Positions 25,353-33,210 of a stretch of 64,000 nt of DNA are shown here, piece by piece. Under the pieces are notes generated by a model, which ran no database searches, was not told the DNA's origin, and worked only from the letters and a program-made list of their open reading frames with translations. This stretch comes from an uncultured Clostridia bacterium (GTDB lineage Bacteria > Bacillota > Clostridia > Oscillospirales > Acutalibacteraceae): the NCBI GenBank assembly GCA_947630285.1, contig CANRHD010000010.1:1-64000 (forward strand), read 5' to 3'. The translations under genes were made by a program, and so were the position numbers. Numbering within the stretch: position 1 is the stretch's first letter; the number at the start of each line of letters is the position of its first letter.

Positions 25353-26279
25353 CTAAGCCCTGCGGCAGACAAAGCAAAGCCAATCGCCGCTTCTTTTTTC
25401 GTCTGTAATTTCAAAATGATTTTTTGAAAGCGCCTGCCTGACCTCCGCCTCCCTGGGAGCAATAATTCCGGAGGTTATAAAGACGGAATTTTCTTTCATA
25501 AAATCTCCGACAAAGTCGGAAAACAAAATTATAACATCGGCTACGATATTTGCAAGCACAATATCAAATTTACCGCTGACCTTGTCCGTAAGGTTTCCGT
25601 GCAGGACCTTAAACTCCGGCTCGTTAAAGCCGTTTACCCTGCCGTTTTCTATAGCCGTCTTTACCGCAAGCTCGTCAATATCCACCCCTACGACGCTTTT
25701 TGCACCGAGAAGCAGCGAGGCTATGCCCAAAATGCCGCTTCCGCAGCCGGTATCAAGCACGCTGTCGCCGGGTTTTATATATTTTTCGCACATTTCCATA
25801 CAGAGCCTTGTGGTATCGTGTCCGCCGGTGCCGAAAGCAAGTCCGGGTTCGATTGAAAGCACTTTTCTGTTGTCTGGATTTTCAAGCTTATCTATCCAAA
25901 GCGGTCTTATAAGCAGTTTTTTGCCTATATTCACGGGCTTGAAAAACTCTTTCCAATTATTCTCCCAATCCTCGTTTCTGCATTTGCCTGTGTCAATTTT
26001 ATGTTCGATGCCGCAGGCCGTTAAGCGCTCAGAAAGGAATGCGACCGCCTCCGACGGATTTTCCTGCGGCGAAACATATATATGTATATATCCCTTAGTC
26101 CTGTCCTTATTTAAAAGCTCCTCGTCGATTAAGTCTATATTGGCTATTTCCATGGTTTCCTTTTCAAGAGTTCGGTAATCCTCTATATAAATTCCGCCCG
26201 GAGCAACCATATTTGCTATATCCGCCGCCGCATCGATGTCGTCGGCGTTTATTTGAGTTAAAACTTCAGTCCATTCCAT
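25353..26279 (-). CDS. prmA: Ribosomal protein L11 methyltransferase
   Basis: A 308-residue PrmA. The substrate-recognition domain comes first (MEWTEVLTQINADDIDAAADIANM), then a Rossmann methyltransferase domain with LDTGCGSGILGIASLLLGA (SAM motif I), VDIDELAV and the catalytic-loop motif LANIVADVII. It methylates L11, encoded here at 49592-50017, at several lysines and the N-terminus. ATG 26279 is preferred to the TTG at 26300: GGGGA lies 7 bases before it and the TTG would overlap the yhaM stop. The usual neighbour dnaJ is not present. Confidence 0.92.
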   Translation of the reverse strand: MEWTEVLTQINADDIDAAADIANMVAPGGIYIEDYRTLEKETMEIANIDLIDEELLNKDRTKGYIHIYVSPQENPSEAVAFLSERLTACGIEHKIDTGKCRNEDWENNWKEFFKPVNIGKKLLIRPLWIDKLENPDNRKVLSIEPGLAFGTGGHDTTRLCMEMCEKYIKPGDSVLDTGCGSGILGIASLLLGAKSVVGVDIDELAVKTAIENGRVNGFNEPEFKVLHGNLTDKVSGKFDIVLANIVADVIILFSDFVGDFMKENSVFITSGIIAPREAEVRQALSKNHFEITDEKRSGDWLCFVCRRA

Positions 26280-26292
26280 TTTACATTCCCCG

Positions 26293-27261
26293 TCAGTCAA
26301 GATTAACTCTTATATCCTTTTCCTTTTCTGCGTGGTTGAAAATTTTTCTGTCGTTTAACGCCCAGAGCCTTGAGGAAAACTCGTTTTTATCAATATTTTC
26401 TATTGCGTGTGAAATCTGATAAACCCTTGCGTCCATTAAATCGAGCTCCGACAAAAGCTCCGCTTCGAGGAACATCGGCCTGACCGCCGCCCCGTATTCG
26501 GGTTCCCCGTGGTGGGAAATGAGCATATGCTCAACAAGCATCGCCTTTTCTCTCGGTATGCCAAGGCTTGCGGCGGCCTCGTCAACGAGCATAGCCCCTT
26601 TTACAAGATGGCCTATCAGGTTGCCCTCTACCGTATAGCCCGAAGCTATACCCGACGCACCCACCTCGTATTCCGCCGTTTTGGCTATGTCGTGAAGCAT
26701 GGCGCCCGTCAAAAGCAAATCCTTATTTATAAAGGGATAGACCTCGCAAACCCCCTCGCAAAGCTTTACTATTGAAAGAGTGTGCATTAAAAGTCCGCCG
26801 CGCAGGGCGTGGTGAAGCTTATACGCCGCAGGCCAGGAAAGAAGCTCCTCCTTTTTCTGCTCATACATATGAAGCACGAGCTTTTTAAGGTCCTCGTCGG
26901 AAAAGCCGTTTACCCTTTCGATTATTTTTCGGTACATATATTCGCCGCTGTAATCTGCGCTGTGTATAAGGTCCTCGTATTTTACCTCATCGGAGTCGGA
27001 AGTGAGGCGGATTTTAGTTATTTTAAGCTGGTCGTTACCTGCAAACTTGGTCATCTCTCCCCTGACCTTAACTATTGACTCGGCAGGAAATTCGCCGTGG
27101 ATTAACGGGCTGTAATCCCATAATTTGGCGTTGATTTCTCCGCTTTTATCGCCCAGCTTTATATCAAGGTACTCACTGCCCTTGCTTGTCGTCTTTGCCT
27201 CGCACTGCTTTACTATTGCGTAGCCCTCATACTGTCCGTTTGATAACTGAGTAAAATTCAT
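26293..27261 (-). CDS. yhaM: 3'-5' exoribonuclease YhaM family (OB fold + HD domain)
   Basis: A 322-residue protein: the N-terminal OB-fold nucleic-acid-binding domain (GEINAKLWDYSPLI, then VRGEMTKFAGNDQLKI) is followed by an HD metal-dependent domain (LHHALRGGLLMHTLS, TGAMLHDIAKT, and MLISHHGEPEYG). This is the YhaM arrangement: a manganese/cobalt-dependent exonuclease that trims RNA and single-stranded DNA. The start is ATG 27261, with AGGGGA 5 bases upstream. It lies 14 bases before prmA, probably in one operon. Confidence 0.9.
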   Translation of the reverse strand: MNFTQLSNGQYEGYAIVKQCEAKTTSKGSEYLDIKLGDKSGEINAKLWDYSPLIHGEFPAESIVKVRGEMTKFAGNDQLKITKIRLTSDSDEVKYEDLIHSADYSGEYMYRKIIERVNGFSDEDLKKLVLHMYEQKKEELLSWPAAYKLHHALRGGLLMHTLSIVKLCEGVCEVYPFINKDLLLTGAMLHDIAKTAEYEVGASGIASGYTVEGNLIGHLVKGAMLVDEAAASLGIPREKAMLVEHMLISHHGEPEYGAAVRPMFLEAELLSELDLMDARVYQISHAIENIDKNEFSSRLWALNDRKIFNHAEKEKDIRVNLD

Positions 27262-27325
27262 ATATATCCCCTGCTTTTTCATTTGATATATATATTATAT
27301 ATCATCGGGCAAAAATAGTAAACCG

Positions 27326-27535
27326 TTATTTGAAAAGCTCGCCGAGACTGTTTTTAACCTCGTTGATTATAAAGGTTTCGTCGATTTTATTTATTTCGGT
27401 TCCTTTGAGGGATCTTTCCGTATTGTTCTTTGACACAACAATCCCCAAAAAGAACAGAAACGAGCAAACCGCCGCCGCAGTAAGCGCCAAAAACCTTTTT
27501 AAAATATTATCCTTTCTTTTTACTTCCTTTTTCAT
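27326..27535 (-). CDS. Small single-pass membrane protein downstream of spoIIP
   Basis: A 69-residue protein: basic N-terminus (MKKEVKRKDNILKRFL), one membrane helix (ALTAAAVCSFLFFLGIVV), then a short outer tail (NTERSLKGTEINKIDETFI). It is not recognised. It resembles a cut-down divisome or septum-type bitopic protein only in topology. Its ATG lies 1 base after the spoIIP stop, so it is translationally coupled and may belong to sporulation. The longer in-frame ORF upstream is a shadow of spoIIP. Confidence 0.6.
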   Translation of the reverse strand: MKKEVKRKDNILKRFLALTAAAVCSFLFFLGIVVSKNNTERSLKGTEINKIDETFIINEVKNSLGELFK

Positions 27536-27536
27536 A

Positions 27537-28700
27537 TCATTCACCTGCTTTTTCCTGAATATATGCCGACAGCGCCCTGCCGAAAAGATGTCCCGAATAT
27601 TCCGCTTCGGCAAGGGTGTTGGAGTCGCTTCCGAACTCAAGCAAAACCGAACACGGCACAACATCCATATTGTATTTTCTCGCCGAAAAAAGTATCGGGC
27701 GCATCATCTTGGGGAACATGGTTTCCGTTTTTTCGTGAAGCTGTAGGGCAAAGGTCAGGTTTTGCTCCCAGTTCGGGAAGTCCTTTACCTTGCCGTCCTG
27801 ACAGCCGGCAATTATCATAAGCTGTGCCGCCTTTTTCCCGTTATAAGTGAAGGTCGGCTTTATTTTTGTGCCGTCGCTCTGCTCTATTGCGTCCCTGTGA
27901 ACATCAAGCACTATCTGTACGGTGGGGTTTTCTTTAAGTATTTTTTCGACGGTTTTTCTTGAATTGTCATATGCGCCTGTGTATTTTAGGTCGTGTATCT
28001 CGGTGTCGTGAATAACGCCTATTCCGCTCTTTTCAAGCTCTTGGCATATAGCGTCGCCCACCCTTACCATATTTTGATTTTTTTCATTGTGCCTTGTGGG
28101 GTAGCTCCTTGTATACCAGCCCTCGTTTGTCATCTGATAGCTTTCTGTTGTATGGGTGTGGAAAATAAGCACCGTGGGCTGTGATTTATCGCTTATATTT
28201 AATTTCGCCTTTTCATTAAGGGACTTTTCTATATTGATAGAATGTGAGGAGGTCGTGTTGCGGACGGTTATATTTTTAAAAACGGAGGTGGCGCTCGTTT
28301 TGTCATATGTTTTTTCGACTATTTTGCCGTCGTGCTTCTTTTGCGAGTACTCATTTGTATAAGCCTGTGCAAGCTCCAAAATATCCTTGGGGGTTGCGTA
28401 TATGTCGGAGCTTGCCTCAACGGAGGGCTCTTCACGGCTGTCCGTTATCGGTATATCGTTTATCCCGTTTGACTTGGAGGAATTTTCGGTTGTAATTTTT
28501 TTGATTTCGGCTTTAGAGTATATTTTTATTTTAGGGGTAAGAATGTTTGCGCAGGCGAACGCCGTGTTTACCGCCGCCTGCTTAAAATTAATATTTAAAA
28601 CGGCCAAAACCGACGCTATAACAGCCAAAGCGCAGAATGCGCCGCCGTCCCCCTTAAAAAATTTCGGTTCCCTGCTCACGGCTTCATATCCCTTCGGCAT
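27537..28700 (-). CDS. spoIIP: Stage II sporulation protein P (peptidoglycan hydrolase of engulfment)
   Basis: A 387-residue SpoIIP. A membrane helix near residues 22-50 anchors it, a variable linker follows, and the amidase/endopeptidase domain has TVLIFHTHTTESY (zinc-type His-x-His), NMVRVGDAICQEL, YDNSRKTVEKIL and VQIVLDVHRDAI. With SpoIID and SpoIIM it dissolves septal peptidoglycan during engulfment of the forespore. It is 36 bases downstream of gpr; the rpsT/gpr/spoIIP neighbourhood is conserved in Bacillus and Clostridia. Confidence 0.95.
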   Translation of the reverse strand: MPKGYEAVSREPKFFKGDGGAFCALAVIASVLAVLNINFKQAAVNTAFACANILTPKIKIYSKAEIKKITTENSSKSNGINDIPITDSREEPSVEASSDIYATPKDILELAQAYTNEYSQKKHDGKIVEKTYDKTSATSVFKNITVRNTTSSHSINIEKSLNEKAKLNISDKSQPTVLIFHTHTTESYQMTNEGWYTRSYPTRHNEKNQNMVRVGDAICQELEKSGIGVIHDTEIHDLKYTGAYDNSRKTVEKILKENPTVQIVLDVHRDAIEQSDGTKIKPTFTYNGKKAAQLMIIAGCQDGKVKDFPNWEQNLTFALQLHEKTETMFPKMMRPILFSARKYNMDVVPCSVLLEFGSDSNTLAEAEYSGHLFGRALSAYIQEKAGE

Positions 28701-28736
28701 AAAGTATCATAAATATTTATGCCGTAAATCCGAAAA

Positions 28737-29606
28737 TTATACAACGCCCAAAAGCAGTTGAGGCTCTATATCGGGCTGAAGCGCACAGTTTACCGCCAGC
28801 GCCAAAAGCTTTGCCGCACGGTCAATAACGGTGTCTATTTCACGGGGAGTCACTATCATATTCTCGCTGTCGTCTCTGTTTTTATTAAACTCCGCCGTCC
28901 TTGTGATGTCCTTTGTAAGCGTCACGGCGTCAACCACGGTGGGAACGCCGACGGCTATTACGGGTACGCCGAGGGTCTTTTCGCTGATTTCCGATCTGGA
29001 ATTTCCCACACCGGAGCCGGGAGTAATCCCCGTATCGGTGAGCTGAACGGTTCTTCCGAGCCTGTTTAGCTGTGCCGCCGCCAGAGCGTCTATCACAATT
29101 ACCGCCTTGGGCTTTACCACGCCTGCCACGCTTTTAATTATCTCGCCCGTTTCGATACCCGTCTGCCCGAGTACTCCCGTTGCCAGCGCACATACAGGAT
29201 TTAATTGCTCAAGCCCTATTTCCTGCTTTAGCTTCGAGTCTATATGTCTTGTTGAAAAAATAAGCCTTGCGCACCTGGGGCCGAGGGCGTCGGGAGTTAT
29301 GCTTTCGTTGCCTATGCCCACCACGAGAACCGTGCCGCCTCCCTCCGGCAAAAGCTTCATTATCTCGTTTGAAAGGCTTGTAAGCCTGTCGTCAAGCAGT
29401 TCGCTGTCATAGGAAAGCTCGTCCATCTCTACCGTAATATATTTACCCATGGGTTTCCCTATTCTTTCCTGCGCCCGGCTGTCGGTTATTTCAATCTCGG
29501 TTATCTTAGTCTTTTCGGTGGTTCTTTCGCTTTTTAATACGCCCTGCGTCTTTTCGCCCGTTATAAATTCTTCCTTTTCTATTGCAAGGTCGGTTCTGAA
29601 GTTCAA
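28737..29606 (-). CDS. gpr: Germination protease GPR
   Basis: A 289-residue GPR, the aspartic-type protease that degrades small acid-soluble spore proteins at germination. Typical segments: MNFRTDLAIEKEEF at the start (the N-terminal pro-region is removed during maturation), VLVVGIGNESITPDALGPR, GIETGEIIKSVAGVVKP, ALAAAQLNRLGRTVQLTDTGITPGSGVGN. TTG 29606 is the start, with AGGAGAT 8 bases upstream. It runs divergently from rpsT and leads into spoIIP. Confidence 0.96.
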   Translation of the reverse strand: MNFRTDLAIEKEEFITGEKTQGVLKSERTTEKTKITEIEITDSRAQERIGKPMGKYITVEMDELSYDSELLDDRLTSLSNEIMKLLPEGGGTVLVVGIGNESITPDALGPRCARLIFSTRHIDSKLKQEIGLEQLNPVCALATGVLGQTGIETGEIIKSVAGVVKPKAVIVIDALAAAQLNRLGRTVQLTDTGITPGSGVGNSRSEISEKTLGVPVIAVGVPTVVDAVTLTKDITRTAEFNKNRDDSENMIVTPREIDTVIDRAAKLLALAVNCALQPDIEPQLLLGVV

Positions 29607-29757
29607 ATAAATCTATCTCCTTGAGCTTTTGAGCTGAAAAATTGTATTATCTCTATATAGTATTGATAAAAAGTGGATTAAAATTACAAAAAAAACTTGC
29701 TTTTTTTTAAATATAATGGTATTATATACTTCGCTAATGTAAAAGGGAGGTGTGACA

Positions 29758-30015
29758 ATGCCTAATATTAAATCAGCTAAAAAGCGCGTTATCGTTAACA
29801 ACAACCGTGCAAAGCGCAACAAATCAATGAATTCCGCTTTAAAAACTGCTATAAAAAAAGCAAATTCGGCTATCGAAAGCGGTTCTGCAGACAAGGAAGT
29901 ACTTGTTACTGCTGCTGTTAAGAAGATCGACCAGGCCACAGCCAAGGGACTTCTTCATAAGAACAATGCTGCTCGTAAAAAGTCCGCCCTCGTTAAGAAA
30001 TTGAACAAGGCTTAA
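29758..30015 (+). CDS. rpsT: 30S ribosomal protein S20
   Basis: An 85-residue S20: MPNIKSAKKRVIVNNNRAKRNKSMNS, lysine/arginine-rich and helical throughout, ending KSALVKKLNKA. It binds 16S rRNA early in small-subunit assembly. ATG 29758 follows GGGAGGTG at a good distance; the GTG at 29752 belongs to that ribosome site. A terminator follows at 30038-30070. Confidence 0.97.
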   Translation: MPNIKSAKKRVIVNNNRAKRNKSMNSALKTAIKKANSAIESGSADKEVLVTAAVKKIDQATAKGLLHKNNAARKKSALVKKLNKA

Positions 30016-30037
30016 TTTCGGTTAATGTTAAATGTTG

Positions 30038-30070
30038 CGCTGTTGACTTTTTGTCAGCAGCGTTTTGCTT
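30038..30070 (+). terminator. rpsT terminator
   Basis: CGCTGTTGAC pairs with GTCAGCAGCG around a T loop, followed by TTTTGCTTTTT. Confidence 0.7.
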
Positions 30071-30102
30071 TTTAAAAATATTTTAACTTTACAGTTTATT
30101 CA

Positions 30103-30131
30103 TTGACTTTTGGGCTTTAATTTACTATAAT
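30103..30131 (+). promoter_or_regulatory. Strong sigma-A promoter of the 59-residue protein
   Basis: TTGACT (30103-30108), 17 bases, TATAAT (30126-30131): near-perfect consensus, 32 bases before the ATG. Confidence 0.8.
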
Positions 30132-30163
30132 ATTTACACAATAAGTAAACGGAGGTTTTTTAT

Positions 30164-30343
30164 ATGAAAAAGGCACTCAAAATTTTAGGCATTCTTATAG
30201 CCGTTGCAGGCGCTGCATATGCGGCTTATGTTATTGTAACAAAATACATTGACAGCAAAAAGGTAGTTATCGGCAACGAAGCCGCCAACTATGTTTCCTG
30301 CTCCTGCTGCGACGACACATTCGTTTCCGAAACAGTCGCTTAA
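30164..30343 (+). CDS. 59-residue membrane protein with CSCC motif
   Basis: A short gene: 59 residues, MKKALKILGILIAVAGAA onward. It has a basic start, one membrane helix to about residue 26, then YIDSKKVVIGNEAANYV and an outer or cytoplasmic tail with SCSCCDDTF and VSETVA. The cluster Cys47, Cys49, Cys50 followed by two Asp suggests a metal or redox site, though that is inference. Support for a real gene is good: a near-perfect promoter at 30103-30131, GGAGG 8 bases before the ATG, and a strong terminator directly after the stop. It stands alone between rpsT and the SpoVAE gene. Confidence 0.8.
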   Translation: MKKALKILGILIAVAGAAYAAYVIVTKYIDSKKVVIGNEAANYVSCSCCDDTFVSETVA

Positions 30344-30360
30344 ATTCTTAACAACAAGGA

Positions 30361-30396
30361 ACAGTTACCGAAAAAACGGTAACTGTTTTTTTGTTT
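30361..30396. terminator. Terminator of the 59-residue protein gene
   Basis: ACAGTTACCG pairs with CGGTAACTGT around AAAAAA, followed by TTTTTTGTTTTT. It may also serve the convergent SpoVAE gene. Confidence 0.9.
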
Positions 30397-30750
30397 TTAT
30401 TTACCTTTTGGCTTTGTCACAAAGGAAACGACAAGCCCCGAAAAAACCGCCGCCATAATTCCTGCCGCTCCGGCGGTAAACGGGCCCGTAAGTATTCCCA
30501 GCCAGCCCTTTTCGGCTATCGCCTTTTTTGTGCCCTCAACGAGCATATTGCCGAAGCCCGTAAGCGGAACATTTGCGCCTGCCTGCGCCCATTCGCTCAA
30601 AGGCTGATAAAGCCCGAGCGCACCGAGTACAACGCCGGCTACAACGAACGCCACAAGTATCCTTGCAGGGGTAAGCTTGGTATAATCAAGCAAAAGCTGA
30701 CCTATTACGCATATGATTCCGCCTATAATAAACGCTCTTAAAAAAATCAT
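30397..30750 (-). CDS. spoVAE: Stage V sporulation protein AE-type (SpoVAEb) membrane protein
   Basis: A 117-residue membrane protein with about four helices and the SpoVA-family segments GGIICVIGQLLLDYTKLTPARILV, LPLTGFGN-type NVPLTGFGNMLVEGTKKAI, and GWLGILTGPFTAGAAGIMAA. SpoVA proteins form the channel that loads dipicolinic acid into the forespore and releases it on germination. No spoVAC or spoVAD lies next to it, so it is separated from the usual operon. Family assignment is strong; the b subtype is by length. Confidence 0.87.
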   Translation of the reverse strand: MIFLRAFIIGGIICVIGQLLLDYTKLTPARILVAFVVAGVVLGALGLYQPLSEWAQAGANVPLTGFGNMLVEGTKKAIAEKGWLGILTGPFTAGAAGIMAAVFSGLVVSFVTKPKGK

Positions 30751-30846
30751 AATTATTCACCCGAACATATTGTTTGCATGAATAATTTACTTATTCTAAA
30801 AAATATGATAAAATAATTTTACATTATTTTTACGGAGATGATTTGT

Positions 30847-31713
30847 TTGAAATCGTTAAGCGATTGCTATGAGCTTATAAATTCGGTCAAAGTCCCCTGC
30901 GTCGGCTTCGGGACTTGGAAAATGCCGCAGGAAATTGCGCAAAACGCCGTTAAGTGCGCCATAAACTCCGGTTACAGGCATATAGACACGGCTGCGGCGT
31001 ACCAAAACGAGGAATATGTGGGCAAGGGAATAAAGGACAGCGGAATTTCAAGAGGCGAAATATTCCTTGTTTCAAAGCTTCCGAACGACGACCACGGCTA
31101 TGAAAACACAATAAAATCGTGTGAAAATTCGCTTAAAAAATTGGGCGTTGACTATCTGGACTCCTATCTGATACATTGGCCCGTGCTTGACAGCAATATT
31201 GACCGCCTGGAGGACGACCTGTGCGACACCTGGAGAGCCTTTGAAAAGCTTTACAGCGAGGGAAAGCTCCGCTCAATAGGCACAAGCAATTTTTTGCAGG
31301 AGCATATTGAAATTATAAAGAGAAATTTCTCAACCTATCCCATGATAAATCAGGTTCAGATGCACCCTCAAAATCCGCAGGAGGAAATGATAGAGTATTG
31401 CAGGCAAAATAAAATCCTCCCCGAAGCCTGGAGTCCGCTTATTCAGGGGCAGGCGTTCAAGAGAGAACTGCTGATTGATATGGCGAAAAAATATAGGGTT
31501 AGCGTAGCACAGCTTTGCGTAAGGTTCATTGTGCAAAAGGGAGCCGTACCGCTCCCGAAATCGGCAAACCCGGAGAGAATCAAAAACAACGCCGATGTTT
31601 TCTCCTTTAACATTTCAAACGAGGATATGGCCGAAATCGCTACGCTCAGCAAATTCGGTATGATAGGCAATCCTCCGTCCGTGCCGAGAACGCATCAGGT
31701 AGTCGGATTTTAA
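30847..31713 (+). CDS. Aldo/keto reductase
   Basis: A 288-residue AKR. Motifs: GYRHIDTAAAYQNEEYVGKGI holds the catalytic Asp and Tyr, LVSKLPNDDHGYE the Lys, DSYLIHWPV the His, and PLPKSANPERIKNNADVF the NADPH-phosphate contact. The substrate is unknown; relatives reduce 2,5-diketogluconate, methylglyoxal or other small aldehydes. I prefer TTG 30847 (MKSLSDCYEL) because GGAG lies 9 bases before it; the in-frame ATG at 30838 follows that site by a single base. It is convergent with plsY with only 9 bases between the stops. Confidence 0.9.
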   Translation: MKSLSDCYELINSVKVPCVGFGTWKMPQEIAQNAVKCAINSGYRHIDTAAAYQNEEYVGKGIKDSGISRGEIFLVSKLPNDDHGYENTIKSCENSLKKLGVDYLDSYLIHWPVLDSNIDRLEDDLCDTWRAFEKLYSEGKLRSIGTSNFLQEHIEIIKRNFSTYPMINQVQMHPQNPQEEMIEYCRQNKILPEAWSPLIQGQAFKRELLIDMAKKYRVSVAQLCVRFIVQKGAVPLPKSANPERIKNNADVFSFNISNEDMAEIATLSKFGMIGNPPSVPRTHQVVGF

Positions 31714-31722
31714 AAGGCCGCT

Positions 31723-32382
31723 TCATTTTTCCCCTTTGGCATTTTTGCCGATTTTTCTTTCCTCGCCCTTTAAAATCCTCTGTATATTCGTTCTGTGCAT
31801 AAAGATTACAAGCAGGGAAACCGCAAGCGCAACAGCCGAAGCGAACAGAGGCTTTGCAACAAGCGCCCCGGGGCAAAGAAATTCAAAGTAGCTGTAAATT
31901 AAAAATGTGCTTACGGGGAAAAACAGGCTTGCGATTATTGAGGAGAGCGACACCGTTTTTGAAATAAGCAGGCACAAAAAAAACGGAACGGCCATTATAA
32001 CGGCGGCGCAGGGGCAGAGCGCCAACGCCATACCGAACATCGTAGCAACACCCTTGCCGCCCTTAAAGCCGAAAAAGACGGGGAAAACATGCCCGATTAC
32101 CGTTGCAAGCCCTGCTATATATCCGCAAACCGTAATATTTTTGCCGCCGCTGAGCAAAAACATTGCAACAAGGCAGGCTGCAATCGGTTTGATAAAATCG
32201 CCCGTAAACACAAGGGCGCCGGCATTTTTGCCGAAGGTTCTTGCGGTATTGGTCATACCGGCATTTTTAGAGCCGTAATTGCGGACATCTTTTTTATAGA
32301 GAAGTCTTGAAACTATTATACCGAAATTAAGCGAGCCCAGCAGATAACCCGTCAGCACGCAGAGAAAATATCTTAACGCCAT
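31723..32382 (-). CDS. plsY: Acyl-phosphate:glycerol-3-phosphate acyltransferase PlsY
   Basis: A 219-residue membrane enzyme with five helices. Three conserved motifs: GSLNFGIIVSRLLYKKDVRNYGSKNAGMTNTAR, then VIGHVFPVFFGFKGGKGVATMFG, and the C-terminal HRTNIQRILKGEERK. It transfers an acyl group from acyl phosphate, made by PlsX, to glycerol 3-phosphate in the first step of phospholipid synthesis. It stands alone on its strand, convergent with the aldo/keto reductase and divergent from pyrR. Confidence 0.96.
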   Translation of the reverse strand: MALRYFLCVLTGYLLGSLNFGIIVSRLLYKKDVRNYGSKNAGMTNTARTFGKNAGALVFTGDFIKPIAACLVAMFLLSGGKNITVCGYIAGLATVIGHVFPVFFGFKGGKGVATMFGMALALCPCAAVIMAVPFFLCLLISKTVSLSSIIASLFFPVSTFLIYSYFEFLCPGALVAKPLFASAVALAVSLLVIFMHRTNIQRILKGEERKIGKNAKGEK

Positions 32383-32551
32383 TTTTTACTCCTTGATTTT
32401 TACAGTAAGAAAATTATACATTATTTTAATTGAAAGTCAAATACTTTTTTGTCTGCGGAAAAGCTTTATAAAATGAAAAACAGGCATTTTCCTATTTACT
32501 TTTGTCGCATTTTGTGGTATTGTAATATAAATTAATAATTTACCTTTAATT

Positions 32552-32620
32552 CGGTACGAGATACCGGCAAGGTTATATATCAAAACTCTAAGCGCCTTGC
32601 CGATTTGCAAAGGCGCTTTT
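32552..32620 (+). promoter_or_regulatory. pyr leader attenuator upstream of pyrR
   Basis: Three competing structures are visible: CGGTA/TACCG hairpin (32552-32566), a likely PyrR-stabilised anti-antiterminator; CGGCAAGG (32565-32572) pairing with CCTTGCCG (32595-32602), an antiterminator; and AGCGCCTTGC (32591-32600) pairing with GCAAAGGCGCT (32607-32617) followed by TTTATTTT, a terminator. With UMP, PyrR would favour termination. The rest of 32383-32551 holds AT-rich promoter sequence and no gene. Confidence 0.75.
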
Positions 32621-32638
32621 ATTTTAGCAGGTGTTTTT

Positions 32639-33172
32639 ATGGAAAGCAAGGTTATAATCGACAGGCAGACTATGCTTAGAACTCTTGCACGCCTTTCGCA
32701 TGAAATTATTGAAAGAAACCCCGACAGCCAAACGGTGTATCTGGTGGGAATAAGGCGCAGGGGCGTTCCCATAGCAAAAATTTTAAAGGAAAATATCGAA
32801 AAATTTTCCGATATGGAGGTTAAGCTCGGCGAGCTTGACATAACGCTCCACAGGGACGATTTGACGAGGCCGCATTTTTCCTCGGATATTAACGAGACGA
32901 TTATTAATTTTGATGTAAACGAAAAAAATATTATACTCGTCGATGATGTGCTTTTTACGGGCAGAACCGCAAGGGCGGCTATGGACGCACTTATTAAAAT
33001 GGGGCGACCCTCGATAATACAGCTTGCTGTTATGATAGACAGGGGCCACAGGGAATTGCCTATATGCGCCAATTATGTAGGCAAAAATGTGCCGACCTCG
33101 AAGGACGAATTTATCAAGGTTTGCGTAGATGAATTTGACGGCAAAACCGAAGTTGTGATTATGAAAAGGTAA
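32639..33172 (+). CDS. pyrR: Bifunctional pyr operon attenuator / uracil phosphoribosyltransferase
   Basis: A 177-residue PyrR of the phosphoribosyltransferase fold: VGIRRRGVPIAK, the PRPP-binding loop IILVDDVLFTGRTARAA, and LAVMIDRGHRELPICANYVGKNVPTS. It binds pyr leader RNA with UMP to cause early termination, and has weak UPRT activity. ATG 32639 follows AGCAGGTG. The longer ORF from 32597 would start inside the attenuator hairpin. It is followed 38 bases later by the uracil permease gene. Confidence 0.95.
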   Translation: MESKVIIDRQTMLRTLARLSHEIIERNPDSQTVYLVGIRRRGVPIAKILKENIEKFSDMEVKLGELDITLHRDDLTRPHFSSDINETIINFDVNEKNIILVDDVLFTGRTARAAMDALIKMGRPSIIQLAVMIDRGHRELPICANYVGKNVPTSKDEFIKVCVDEFDGKTEVVIMKR

Positions 33173-33210
33173 CAAAGGCTAACGCCTTAAAATATAAGGA
33201 GGAAAAGTAA

